Source: Alectoria sarmentosa (taxonomy: Eukaryota > Ascomycota > Lecanoromycetes > Lecanorales > Parmeliaceae). From it: a DNA stretch of 64,000 nt. Within the stretch, counting starts at the first letter, position 1. The number at the start of each line of letters is the position of its first letter. The notes beneath the pieces are model-generated. The model did no database searches and had not been told where the DNA came from. It was given only the letters and a program-made list of their open reading frames with translations. The stretch covers positions 1 to 64,000 of the forward strand of contig WOGZ01000152.1 in assembly GCA_009733775.1 (NCBI GenBank), in the 5' to 3' direction. Positions 14,023 through 25,119 of this stretch are shown here, in pieces. The position numbers and the translations under genes were made by a program.

Positions 14023-15027
14023 CTTTTAACAATCGAGATAAATGCGAACATAATTTATTATGTCGCTTATTATATTTATTTAATAATATTTGAATTTGAT
14101 ATTTTTTTTAATGCGCTCGCGAGAAAAGTGTTTAATATTAAAATCATTATAATTTATATGAAGGATTTTTTTCTTCGTAATAAAATCGTTAAAAATATAA
14201 ATTGCGAGATCACGATATAATAATTCATTTTTATCAACTTTTTATTTCGAAAGCTTATTTTATTTAATAACGTATCTTTAACGTCATTTTTTATTCGTAA
14301 TAAAAACGTTTTTGCGTTACAATTTGAATAATCATATAATTATTAATTCTCGTAATTTCAAATAAAATTTTTTCGATTTTAAAATTTAATGAATTAAAAG
14401 TTAAAATGACATTATAATATTTAAAATGCGTGTTTATCTATCGAGCATTTTTTTATTTAAATTTATAATTTAAATATTTATGATGATAATATCGTTCAAT
14501 TGTTTCGTTAATGCTACGAATTTAATTATAATAAATACGTTATTACGTTTTTATAAATTAGGTTAATATTTTTAATTGTGAAACTTGTTTCGCAAAATAA
14601 AGAGAAAATCATTATTGTTATTTTCGTTATCATTTAATTTGATAATATTAAACCTTTTTGATGACGCATTCGTAAAATTGAATTTATTTTTGCGATATTT
14701 AATTATAAAGTCAAACGTAATTAATTTTTTAATTTAACGAATTTGCTTCGCATTGAGTTTTTTTGTCGTTATAAAATAACGCAAATTGTTATAATTTGAG
14801 ATCATATAAATAAAATGTTTATTTTTTTATAAATAATGTTTTCAATTTTTGAAATTTAATATAATCGCATATAATTTCTTATTATATGTGTTTCAACGAG
14901 GTTTAATTTTTTTAAATTTATAATTGAAAAACGCAATAAAATATCATTGTTCGTTTTCAATTAATTAATTAAACACATTATTTGCATTTGTTTTGAAAGC
15001 ATCGATTTTTATAATAAACGATGTTTT

Positions 15028-15231
15028 TCAATTATAATGTTTTAAGATAAATGTTATGATGAACATTCGCTTAAAAATCTCAAAAGCCTCGCGTGCTTTT
15101 TTTATAAATACGAAAAATGATTTGATTTCGTTCTTTTTTGTTTCGCGCGTGGCATTAATCAAAAGCATAATTATTTGCGAAAATCTCTTTATGAACCGAC
15201 GATAAAAGTTTGCGAAATTTAAAAAAATCAA
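15028..15231 (-). pseudogene. Ty3/gypsy RT/RNase H connection fragment
   Basis: Contains FLNFANFYRRFIKRFSQI, which corresponds to the highly conserved FLGFANFYRRFI..FS.IA motif at the end of gypsy reverse transcriptase. It is followed by an AREAFEIFKRMFI..FIL.HYN block matching the QEAFE.LK..F..APIL.H.D start of the RNase H region. It belongs to element 2. Confidence 0.85.
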
Positions 15232-15249
15232 TATGTTTTTAATAGATTC

Positions 15250-16035
15250 TGATTTTGATTATTTAATAATGATTTTAATACGCGTTAATTTCATTTGAAT
15301 GTCACGTTGATTTATAATAAATTTCAAAAAAATAATCTCGCTGTGATTAAAAACGCATTTCGATAATTTTATATAAAATCGATGTTTTAATAACGCGCGC
15401 AATATTGTTCGCACGTATTTTCAATATAAATTTTTCGTTTTAAAATAAATTAATATATTATTTAAATATATCATGTAGAAGACGTCGATATACGATTTAA
15501 ATGTTTTATTCACGTATGTTTAAAAGATTATGAGAATATTTGCGAGATTAAAAGGCATTATTTGATATTTAAATTAATCATAATGAGTTCGAAAAGCGAT
15601 TTTTCATTTATCACTTTTTCGAATTTATATTTTATGATACGCATTGTGAATATCAATCTTGATAAAGTATTTCACATATGCGAATCTTTTTAAGATTTTT
15701 GAGAATAACGACAATGAGTAATTATTTTTAATAATTATTTCGTTGAGTTTTTTATAATCGACACATAATCGCAATGAATCATTTATTTTTTTAATGAATA
15801 ATATCGACGAGTTAATTTGATTGCTTGAAAATCGAATTCATTTCTTTTTAAACGCGTTATTTAAATAATCTTTTATCATTGCGAGCTCATTATACGATAT
15901 ATTATAAATCGAATCGCTTTTAAATAATTTATTAAATTGTAAATTTATAAAGTGCTCGATTTGATTGTGCGTGTTAAAATTATTAAATAATTTTTTTGAA
16001 AATTTTTTTGATAAATTCTCAAATTGTTTAAACAC
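15250..16035 (-). pseudogene. Ty3/gypsy protease-RT linker and RT core, stop-ridden
   Basis: At 16035-15838 the frame encodes the pre-RT linker pattern (FNTHNQIEHFINLQ..., then YNISYNELAMIKDYLNNAFKKK), equivalent to LPPHRPYDHAIEL...YPMS..EL..L..YLD..L.KG. Further on, minus-strand translation gives KIDIHNAYHKI, a KIAFRTHYD block preceded by an in-frame TGA where Trp is expected, and a YLNN active-site box followed by ILIY. The TGA and the D-to-N changes are all G-to-A transitions on the coding strand. Several further stops and frame breaks make it non-functional. Confidence 0.82.
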
Positions 16036-17946
16036 GTCAAAGTCGTTTAATTACGTGATATTATATCGCATAATCTTATTATAATTATTTTTATTATTTT
16101 CAAATAAGATTTGATATGAGAATGCGATATATATTTGTTTTATGTTATACGTAATTATTATATTGATCAACGACGCAAACAAGTTCATATTCATTATTAC
16201 GATATCTGTTTATTTCTCATCATTCATAAAAAAATCGCGATAAGTTTAAAATTACTCGCGTTAATGAATATTAAAATCGATATCATAAATTTAAAGAAAA
16301 TTAAGAATAAGATCATATTTTCGCATATTCATGATATACGTTTTTAAGATTTATTTTTACTTTTTGTTTCGATTGTTTGCGAAATCAAATGTCAAATTAT
16401 GCATCTTATATGAGAATATGCGATGATTATTAATAACACGCATTATTATTAATACGTATTTAAATTCAAAAATTTGCGTCTTTTTAATAAAAGATTGTAA
16501 TATAAAGATTTTCTCATTATCGATGTTTATTAAAACAATTATTTTACGCTTATTATTCGATATGATGATTTCATCTTTTAATATTAAAAAGTGAGATCGT
16601 TATTTAATAAATAATATATTTAATGTTATAACGATAAGCATTAAACTTTATTTTTTTTCTTATTAAAGATTTGATTACGTGTCTCATTGTTTATAACATA
16701 ATTTAAATAATCAAATAAATTCTTAAAATGTTCTTTTTATTAATAATTTCAACATTTAATTTTAATAAAAAAAGACCTCTGCTTGATTTTAAAATCGTTA
16801 TTTTCGAATTTATTTCGCATAGATTTTCGATTTTACGATATCAAAGAGAATAAATCTTTTTTTTTGATTTTTTTGATTTTTAACATATTATCTTTGAGAT
16901 TTCGTATGTTGATTATTGTTTTTTTGATAATTTATTTTGTCGTTAAGGCGAGTTTTATTTAAAATAAACAATTTTCTTATTCTTCGCAACCTTTATTTGA
17001 TATTTTGATATTATTATAATAACGTGACATAAATAATAAATTGAATTACGTTTTTTATTGTTTTTAAAGAAATTTTTTTATCGCTTTGTTTCGTAAAGTT
17101 TTTATGCGTTTCGTATCGATTATATAATAATCTCATTACGATCATAATATAATAAAATAATCGTTGAAATTTATGATCGACTGATCGTTTTTTATGACAA
17201 TTTTGATTAATTAATAATTAACATTATGAGATTTGATGATTGAATTACGAATTTAATTCAAATATCACTTTTTATATTCGTTTTAAATAGGTTTATCGAT
17301 ATCACGCAATATAACATCTTATACATTTTTTCAAATTTGTTTTTTAACATCGATTAAGAGAGCGGAAGATCAACGAATTTTTTTTTTATTTATTCGAAAA
17401 TCGATGCGAAATGTCGAAATAATATAATCTTCGTAATTTCGAAAAAATATAATCGTCGAATTGTAATTATTAAGATGTTGCGTGTTAAACACTTTGATAA
17501 TGTTTATCTTTTTGCAATTTGATTCGCGATAATGATCATCATTATATTCGCGACGATGTTTTTATACGTTTTATATTTCGATTAATTTAAATTTTTCGAT
17601 AATCAAATGCTTTTTAACATCAAATTTTAAAAATTGAAAACGTTAAATTTAAATTAAACTTGCGAGATGAGAATCTTCGTTAATAAATAAAAGATTATTG
17701 AATGCGATATTTTGACGATTATCATTTCGATTAATAATGTTATTAAAATTCGCATCGATGTTAAAATTGATATTATGATTGTTTAATTGCGAAATAAACG
17801 TGTTTTGACGAGAATCGTTTATTTGATTAAAAATGTCGTTAATGATTTATAATGAGACGTTTCTGCTTCGCAAGTTAATAGAATCGATTCGCGAATTATT
17901 TGTCATAATTAATTAAATAATTTCGTGTAAACGAAATTATTAAAAT

Positions 17947-18206
17947 TGTGAAATAATAAAATCTCTTTTTAATAAAATTGCGTAACAATTAAATAATCAT
18001 GAAATTTATAAACGTAATAATGAGTTTCAATTGATAAGTTGTTAAATAAATTAATAATTAAAGAAGAAAAAAGAAGAAAGAGGAATTGCGAATATTTAAG
18101 ACTTTTGTCGAATATGTTAAGGACGTATCTTAGTTGCGTAGCACGCAGTTTAACAAGCGACTTAAGCGAGCCCTATTAGGTCGCTTAAAGTACTTTCGTT
18201 CTTACA
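17947..18206 (-). repeat. LTR of gypsy element 2 (right copy)
   Basis: This is the 260-bp partner of 10844-11103, followed by TSD ATTAT. Its distal third (about 18110-18200) keeps more G and C than the left copy, so it appears less mutated there. It is the 5' LTR relative to pol. Confidence 0.88.
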
Positions 18207-18760
18207 ATTATCGCAATTAAATATATAATTGAAATTTCGTGATTTTAATAAATATTTAATTATTTAATTATATAATTATAATAATAATTATAATAATTAC
18301 TTAAATATACGATTATAATAATTATTTAATTATAATAAATTGTAATTATTATAACGATTATTGAATTATTTAAATATTTAACTATTTAACTATTTAATCA
18401 CACGATTATTTAATTATAAAAATGCAATAATTATATAATTGCGATAATTATTTAATTATTTAATTATACGACTATTTAATTATTTAATTATAAAAATGTA
18501 ATAAATATACGATTATACGATTATAATAAACTATAATCGCTATAGCAATTATTTAATTACTTAATTATCTAATTATTTAACTATTTAATTACACGATTAT
18601 TTATTTATTTAATTATAAAAATGCAATAATTATATAATTATAATAATTATTTGATTATTTGATTATTTGATTATACGATTACGATAATTATTTAATTGCG
18701 ATAATTATGATATAGCGATAGCGATAGCGATAGCGAGTAATAAATTTAAGGCTATAAAAG
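18207..18760. repeat. AT simple-repeat array and GCGATA microsatellite
   Basis: A long irregular array of TTAATTAT, ATACGATTATAATAATTATT and related words follows the right LTR. It ends in about four tandem copies of GATAGC/GCGATA at roughly 18715-18737. It has no coding capacity. It is probably the right half of the tract seen at 10735-10843. Confidence 0.7.
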
Positions 18761-18840
18761 TTACACTTACTTTAAATAATTAATGAATTATACACGATCT
18801 CAAATTTACACGATTTAACATTTATGTAATGCGATATTCA

Positions 18841-19699
18841 TTTTGCTTGTTATAAGCGGTCGTCGCAATAAAAATTTGGTGAGGCGGCTACTAGTTTCGC
18901 GCTCTCGCAAAGGGTTTTGCAAACAGGAGTAGAATTTGAACCTCGGCTTAGGTGTCGATTATTCTATTCTTCCAATATACATCCTCTCTTTCAACATAGG
19001 CGCTTAGCTGAGCCCGTTCATTGGCATGATCTCTACCTGTCGAGGCTGTCACCTGAGTCCTAAACCTAATCACCAGAGCCAAAATATCGTCTCTACCGTT
19101 TTATAGACCAAACAGTGCATGCATGGGCTAACCCATTAGACTGACGCTAGAGCCTATTCGACAGTAGCTATTTTCATAGTCTGGGGCCTTACATGCACAG
19201 AGCTACCCACAAAGACACCCCGTCACCCCAACTCACCAGCTCGCCGCCAAACATAGCCTCAGGTCAACCGGCAGCCGAGACCCAGCAATATAGCCAACCC
19301 TACTCTCACACAAAAACGACACTGTCAATGCTAGCCCCTTTGGCATCGTTACTCTCCCCGACGAATCCATTTTTACCACGATCCCTCTGGGTTCCGGCTT
19401 CCAGCCTATCTCTTGCTCGAAAATGGGTACGTCCGTTGATGTTGGGCAAACGGAGTTGATGCGGATGCTTCAATGCTACGGATAAGGCCCAAACATGAAA
19501 TCTCACCAACGTCTTTCTTTGGCTAGGATAGATGAGGTTTTCCATCTGGAGTCACACAATCTAGATATATCAGTCCTCGCCTCCCGCCTCGTGAGCAAAG
19601 ATCTGCTCGGAATAGGTATGTATGCCTAAGACCGTTATCTTTCAAATACAAATTTAAAAAAACACAACATAGTACTACAAAGCTGAGTAGAGAAAAAAC
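18841..19699. other. Isochore boundary and gene-free stretch
   Basis: Base composition switches to GC-balanced within about 100 bp at 18.84 kb. The stretch has two overlapping opposite-strand openings of 79-88 codons (19193-19545) without recognisable motifs. I see no supportable gene. Confidence 0.5.
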
Positions 19700-19762
19700 A
19701 TGACCACCTCAGAACGTTATCCCGAACCATCCTCCTCGAAATATCTTTGTACCGTGACCATC

Positions 19763-20768
19763 ATGGCCAAATTCACCAATCTCTCCAACGAAGTCGTCAT
19801 CACCATCGCACCCCACATTCAAAAGCCGGCCGACATCCTCCATCTATGCATAGCAAAACGCCGCAATCACGCCATCACCCAACCGCTCCTTTACGAGAAC
19901 ATCAGCCTTCACCACCTCGACTATCCAACGCACGAACAGCACAGTCTAAACAAAAATCTCATATCCCTCTGCCGGCTTCTCAGACAGCGCCAGCAGGAAA
20001 ATACGCGCGGAAACAGACACAGCCCCAACTCCGGGGGAAACTGCCGTTCCCCAGCCATCCATATGCACAACAGTATTGAATGTCCGACTGCAAACGCGCT
20101 CGAGCTCCTCAGCTACCTCCCCTTCTCAAGGAATCTCAGTCTCATCAGCCGTCGCCGACCCCCTGATTACAGGCAAAGATTCACCTTCAATGTACACAAC
20201 GTAGGAGAGACGCTGCATCCTCTGCGTAACACGCTCGGAAGTGTAACACGATTCACCGGCCGCAATGAAGACCACTGTAGCAAAGGCGGAATCAGTAGCC
20301 TGCACCACCTCAAAGCTATGAAACAATTACACGCCTCCAAAGCCATATCCTACTTGGATGGGCTACAACGCAAACTCGGGGCTGTTACTCAGCCAGCTAT
20401 TTCCTCCGACCCTGGAAGATCTCACGATCCATTGCTGTGAAGTCGACTAGAAACGCAGGAAAAAGAGGAGAGGGCCCCTCACTTCGAGGCACCGCTCGGA
20501 GTCTCTGCTCGATCCTTCGGACTCTCTTAACGCTTCATGAACAAAGATCGACCGAGTCATAGAGAGCGTGGTCGTGTGCATTCTACCGGATCCAAGAACC
20601 CCTTATTCTTCATATGCTACTGCATCTCGTCCGTCGAGGTTGGAAAGCGGCTTTGACATCATTGGGAGGAGGATAGACTCGGTTGATGTAAATAGAATGA
20701 GACAGTGTTTTCGAACGGGTGGCTTCCACGTGGATATAGCTGGGTCTGAACAATTTGAATTGAAGTAG
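19763..20768 (+). pseudogene. F-box protein gene, frameshifted
   Basis: The ATG at 19763 opens a typical ascomycete F-box domain: FTNLSNEVVITIAPHIQKPADILHLCIAKRR (residues about 3-33), then PLLYENISLHHLD and an LCRLLR.R block. These proteins recruit substrates to SCF ubiquitin ligases, with a C-terminal region that here would be LRR-like (NALELLSYLPFSRNLSLI, SSLHHLKAMKQLH). The frame runs to a stop at 20440. However, near 20390 the family-like continuation (TLEDLTIHCC) moves to another frame, and a C-terminal-like block (VNRMRQCFRTGGFHVDIAG) appears only at about 20690-20750 with stops between. An in-frame ATG at 19700 would add 21 residues without F-box similarity. It is likely dead, or a truncated F-box-only protein of about 225 aa. 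The F-box assignment is reasonably sure; the boundary of decay is not. Confidence 0.6.
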
Positions 20769-20769
20769 G

Positions 20770-22540
20770 ATTCAATGGGGATTGGCCCATATACTTTTGA
20801 AGAGGTCTAGTCATTATATAGAGAGAGAAAAAAGGACAGAACAATTGAAAAAAGCTGGCCTTGCGTTCTCGTTCCCCATTTCCCGTATGCTCAACCAAAG
20901 TCCTAGCCTCCCTCATGTTCCAGCTAATAGAAGTAATGAGGACCAGTATTTACAGCCACGCGCCATTCCGAGGAAAATGGCGTTGGACACAGCCCCGTTT
21001 CTCTAACCTAACAGCAAGGCAACGAGGACCTCCATTCTTCTCCAAAGAACCACCCCCCCTTCCCCCCCAAACAACCAATTCAATTCCAGCAGTGCGCACC
21101 CAGACCACCATAACCGCGACAGCACAGATCCAAATCGGCCACCATCAAAACAACATTGACGGCCGAAGCACACCAACCAACTCCGTCACTTCTTTTCCAA
21201 TTCTACCCCTGGGTTAGAATCACGCTACCAACTCGATAATGATGATCCCCATAAATAAACCACGATCCTTCCGACACCATCCCGCAACCGGACGCGAAAA
21301 ACCCCGACAAATCTGCCAAACCATCTCAGCCAGATCCCATGCATTGCTAACCCCATCATGGCGATCGATCAGCAACCCGTCAGAGATATCTACATGTGTT
21401 TATTTGGTAATTACGTTCCTCTTTTCTTTCCTTATACTTTTCCGCTCTCTCGCCCTTTCAAATTCGCGGAAGCCGTGGTGGTGGAAACTATCGAGGGGTT
21501 TGCCGGGTTCTGAGATGTTAGACTGCTTTTTTGAGACGAACTGTCTTTTCAGACGAACGGTCTTGACAGGGCGGTTTGAACCAGCTTTTTCAGGAATATG
21601 AATTGCGGGGAGAACAATGCTAATAGCTTGGAGGAGAGGCAGTTCGGTCTATTTGATCCCTCGTGGCGACGATGCTTGGGTTGAGTGGAGAAGTCCAAGT
21701 CCGAGTCGGTGAATGTAGGCAGAGCAAAGGAGATGCTACAAGTGATTGGTTGAACATTGAGCTCGCCGCATTGAACGAGACAGTCAGTCAAACGACTCGA
21801 TTCCAACCACGATCGCCGAAAAACACGAAGCCCAGTAAACCCAAGCCTTTGAAAAAGCCAAAGTGGGGGAATGGACTGTCACTGCTCACCCCGCTCAGTA
21901 GTACATCGCCAAAGCGGCCAAACGCCCATGCGAGTCCCGAGCGAATTGGGAGTGGCATTCGAGCCATGGTATCGTATCACCAGACACGTTTATCAAAACC
22001 ATGGAGAGTACCTGGGGAACCGGTTTCAAACGGGACTGGACATTAAGGTTTTTTGCCGCGAGTTCCACTCATGAAAACGCCTTGCAGTCCGCGTTCCCCG
22101 ACCAAAGGCTTGAGGTGCTCAAATGCCGGCTGACTGTAGGCTATCCTCAAGGAGACGCGGCAGGCTCGTCTGTCTCGGCAGCGGCACAAAGGGTTTGCTT
22201 AAATCGCAAACGGAGGTAGCAGAGACTCCGACAAGGAAGGTTTGATCATAGATCCAAAGGCTCTAAAAGTCACTACAGACGAGCAATCTAAATATCGCCA
22301 TTAATAAAACTGCGGCCGGGGTTGCTTCTCAGTAGCCGAAAGGCCCAAATGGTCTTGTAGGGCAGTAATATGAATGAGAGTGACTCGAAGGGCGCAAGAA
22401 GCCTTGGGGAACCTGTTTGCAACAGGTCAAGTAAGAACCTGAATTTCAAATATCGTGTTTGTTGATTTAAACCAGGCAACGAACGACAGGTTTGACGCGC
22501 CGCCGCAGCTCTCTACCCCGGACATGCTCACAACTCAAAG
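20770..22540. other. Gene-free stretch (20.8-22.5 kb)
   Basis: Many overlapping short ORFs on both strands (60-127 codons) are present. None shows a domain, a signal peptide with a coherent follow-on, or a splice pattern that I can defend. Composition is GC-balanced, so it may contain decayed accessory genes. Confidence 0.4.
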
Positions 22541-22554
22541 TGTCCTTGAGTACA

Positions 22555-23880
22555 CTAGGCGTCCGCAACTACATCTGAAAGTTGCAGCCCAGTTGTATTG
22601 ACCAGGTTCAGGGTCAGAGAAGAGTTGTCCAGAGACAGCGATCCTCTGAGGTGAGGGTCCGTGCAAACACCTGCGTCCACTTTGGGAGGGAAACTATCAG
22701 CCTCTCCCCAATTCTTTTTGTCTCTCTCCATTGCTTGACCGGCGGACGTCAAGGCGTCGGCTTTGATGAAATACCCTGACAAAGCTCGTTAGCGACCCAA
22801 TGCCTGGCAAATAAATGGTTGTATTGACTCCGGAGCCAAAGTGGAGCCGCGGAGACAATGAAAGGAATAACGTACGGGGCTCTACAAAGTGCCACCAGTC
22901 ATCGCTGCGAAATGCTGTATTTACGGATTGCGCAATCCACCCTAGATCGGCGGTATATTTGTTGTCGAAATGAGGGTGCTTATCCCAAGCAATGAAGATT
23001 TTGGGATGATCTTGACCGGACAAAAACCAGCGGTTCTTGGGATTGGCAGCGGATGCTTGGGCGTATCTGCCCGTGTTGATTGAGTACGCGTATACACAAG
23101 AAATGAGAAGAGCGCTCATGATAGCGTGGTCTCAATATCGTTCCATTGCTTAGTCTGATAGCCGCCGTGCTGGCTCATTGATAATTTCTCGGCACTCCAC
23201 ATCCCGGATTTAGGATCTTTGTCGTACCAGACCACGAGGCGTTCCCAGTCACTAGATAAGAGAGAAGGAATAACATCAACTCCAAACCGTCAGTTTATGA
23301 TTGACATACTTACTAATCATGCCCTGTGTCAAAGCGAACGGGTCTCTTCCAGACATAGGCTCCGTCTTTCTCATAAAACAAGTTCAGAACCACTCGGACT
23401 TCTGTTGCTGTGCATTTGTGGACAGTATAATATACGGGGAAGGCCGGGCTGGGGCTGCCGGGGTTTGAACCAGGATCGCGGCAATTGCAGCCAACGTCCG
23501 GGTAGTTGCAACGCGGAGCCGGAGCTGTTCTCTCCTTTGTGTCGTATACGTCGGGAGTAGTCGGAGAACCATCGTAGGCCCATGTAGGTACGCTGTCGAA
23601 AATTCAGTCACCCCCTACTGATGTGACGAGCTTAGATCTGAGTGATATACCAAGGCGGCTGATACCTATTCTGGCCGAGGAAGAAGACCCTAATACGTTC
23701 TCAGTATTGCATGTTTGAGATGAGAGAAGTCAAGGCGTACGGTGCATTAAGCTGCGCAAGTCCGGCACTGTTGGAAGCGAGGTAGATCTGCATTTGGGTC
23801 TCAGAAAACTTGGTAAAGGCGGAGTGTACCACGGACGAGAGACTCAGAACGGCAATCATTATGAGTTGTGAGTGAGGCAT
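22555..23880 (-). pseudogene. Secreted NPP1-like (necrosis-inducing-protein-like) gene, frameshifted
   Basis: The ATG at 23880 starts a signal peptide with a hydrophobic core (about residues 6-16) and a likely cleavage after VVHSA. An exon at 23592-23314 carries a Cys-containing region ending GHDY; an intron at 23313-23252 joins it to DWERLVVWYDK, giving the HDWE-type motif of the NPP1 fold. Next comes SQHGGY, then DHPKIFIAWDKHPHF and FRSDDWW (exon ending at 22876), an intron at 22875-22776 (100 nt, GTACGT...CAG), and a final exon 22775-22555. Between SQHGGY and the DHPK block (near 23116-23125) the frame changes and there is an in-frame TGA, with no GT/AG pair to explain it. The gene is therefore probably broken. 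The exon(s) between the signal peptide and 23592 are not resolved. The family call is by motif pattern only; NPP1 proteins are secreted and some are phytotoxic, but many are not. Confidence 0.5.
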
Positions 23881-24579
23881 GGCCAACTTGTGTTGGCATA
23901 CCGTCAAAGAAGCTTGATTTTCTGTAGATATCAAGTCGTGGTGCTCGTGGAGGGCGACGAAGGGTGAGTTGTATTAATAAAACATCCAGTCCCTGTGGGG
24001 GGCATGTTTCACACATTTTGGTCCAGCCTTTTCCTAGAGTAGAGCGGCTAATGCCTGGAGAGTTGCATACGAGAAGGAATACTTATACACAGCCTAACAA
24101 CCGGCATTGTAACGTTCATTGATAATTGTGCCACACACTAAGCTCTGGGATCGCTAAAACAAGCTCGGTTTGTCGCACGATTAGCCGATAATACCTGCCA
24201 GTTTCTGCGTCTTCATGAATTTAGTGCTGTAGGCTTTGAAAGCATTTCTAGATTTAGGAAGACGGATCGGCAAAGAGAAGTCGTACCCGGCATGATCACG
24301 AAGAACTTCGGGCGGGGAGCGCAGACTTGACACAAGAGATAGATACCGGCTCTGGCCGCACCTTCCGCGATACTGACAGTCGCTTGTCCGTCGTCCACTA
24401 TGAGACCTTCTGAAACTTATTTGCTATATGCACGAACTGCGCCCCAACTTTGCATCTGTGCTACAGAATGAGGGCTCCCGACGGACTTGAAAGAATGTTC
24501 CGTTATCACATAAGTTTGTACAACCTAGCCCGGACCTTTGTTCGTGGATGTTGGGGATTCTGTCGAATTTGGAATCACC

Positions 24580-25119
24580 ATGCTCTGTTCTCATCTTACC
24601 TTCTTCTTGTTGGTCTCGTCGATACAGTTCAGCGCTCATGCTTCCACCATCGCCAACGGCACCGGAGTAGACAAGCCAGAGTGCTATGATAACACCGGTT
24701 CATTCCCAGAACCGTCGACTGAGCACTGCCTCTCTGCGTTGCGTGACTTCCACAGAACCCCCCTCTTTGGAAACATTGAGACCTTCGGCACCTACCCCCC
24801 TGCAACACGTTTAGTCCCGCTGAAATGGGCCTATGGTAGTTGTCTTATTTTCCTTGCTTCCAAAGATGCTTCAAAGACGGACAGCTTTGCCCTTTCAAGC
24901 ATTGTGCCCGTCCTTGACGTGGTGCAAGAGATTTGCATCGATGGGAAGCGGCCAGGTCAAAAATATGGGGGATATGCACCAGTTGGAAATAATCAAGAGC
25001 TCTTCGCGGGCTTTCAGTACAACCCAAGCTACCATTCGACCAGCCCACTTCTGGTGTCCTCGACGAACTCCAACGCATCGTCCAGTGCTTCGACTTTTGC
25101 GATTTTAGATACAACTTGA
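24580..25119 (+). CDS. Small secreted cysteine-containing protein (hypothetical)
   Basis: 179 aa from the ATG at 24580, chosen over the upstream in-frame start at 24538 because its context is CACCATG and it begins a clean signal peptide (MLCSHLTFFLLVSSIQFSAHAS, predicted cleavage near residue 19-22). The mature part has four cysteines: ECYD, HCLSAL, YGSC and EICID. This resembles the widespread but uncharacterised ascomycete secreted proteins with ECYD...C..AL...W.YGSC...C.DG..KYGGY spacing. The last 30 residues are Ser/Thr/Asn-rich and may be a wrong-frame tail: a GTGAGT just after the stop and an alternative frame raise the possibility of an unrecognised intron. The function is unknown; an effector role would be speculation. 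Confidence 0.55.
   Translation: MLCSHLTFFLLVSSIQFSAHASTIANGTGVDKPECYDNTGSFPEPSTEHCLSALRDFHRTPLFGNIETFGTYPPATRLVPLKWAYGSCLIFLASKDASKTDSFALSSIVPVLDVVQEICIDGKRPGQKYGGYAPVGNNQELFAGFQYNPSYHSTSPLLVSSTNSNASSSASTFAILDTT

Larger units (their letters stand above)
10844..18206 (-). mobile_element. Ty3/gypsy LTR retrotransposon 2, degenerate, with TSD
   Basis: Direct repeats of 260 bp at 10844-11103 and 17947-18206 start TGTGA and end near TTA(T/C)A. They are flanked by the identical 5-bp duplication ATTAT (10839-10843 and 18207-18211). The element is 7363 bp. Minus-strand relics appear in the normal gypsy order: protease-RT linker and RT start (16035-15838), RT core with stops (about 15.8-15.3 kb), RT/RNase H connection (15231-15028) and integrase core entry (14022-13786). 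The catalytic RT box reads YLNN instead of YLDD and an expected Trp codon is TGA, both typical RIP outcomes. No gag could be recognised. Confidence 0.9.
1..18840. other. AT-rich, RIP-decayed isochore (left)
   Basis: The block is overwhelmingly A+T, with no intact gene. CpA, TpG and CpC are scarce while CpG is conspicuously kept, as expected if RIP converted CpA to TpA on both strands. Most of it is explained by two mutated Ty3/gypsy elements (1058-8989 and 10844-18206). The remaining stretches (1-1052, 8995-10734 and 18760-18840) show nothing recognisable beyond homopolymer runs and short tandem motifs, for example a GAATCGTTTTTT-like repeat near 9396-9432. All longer ORFs here are either fragments of pol or chance openings in AT-rich DNA. 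A mitochondrial origin is unlikely because no mitochondrial gene is visible and the pol relics are nuclear-type. Confidence 0.9.

Noticed and set aside
1..18800. Mitochondrial or plasmid DNA because of extreme AT content
   Set aside because: No mitochondrial genes; nuclear Ty3/gypsy relics with TSDs and a RIP-like dinucleotide pattern explain it.
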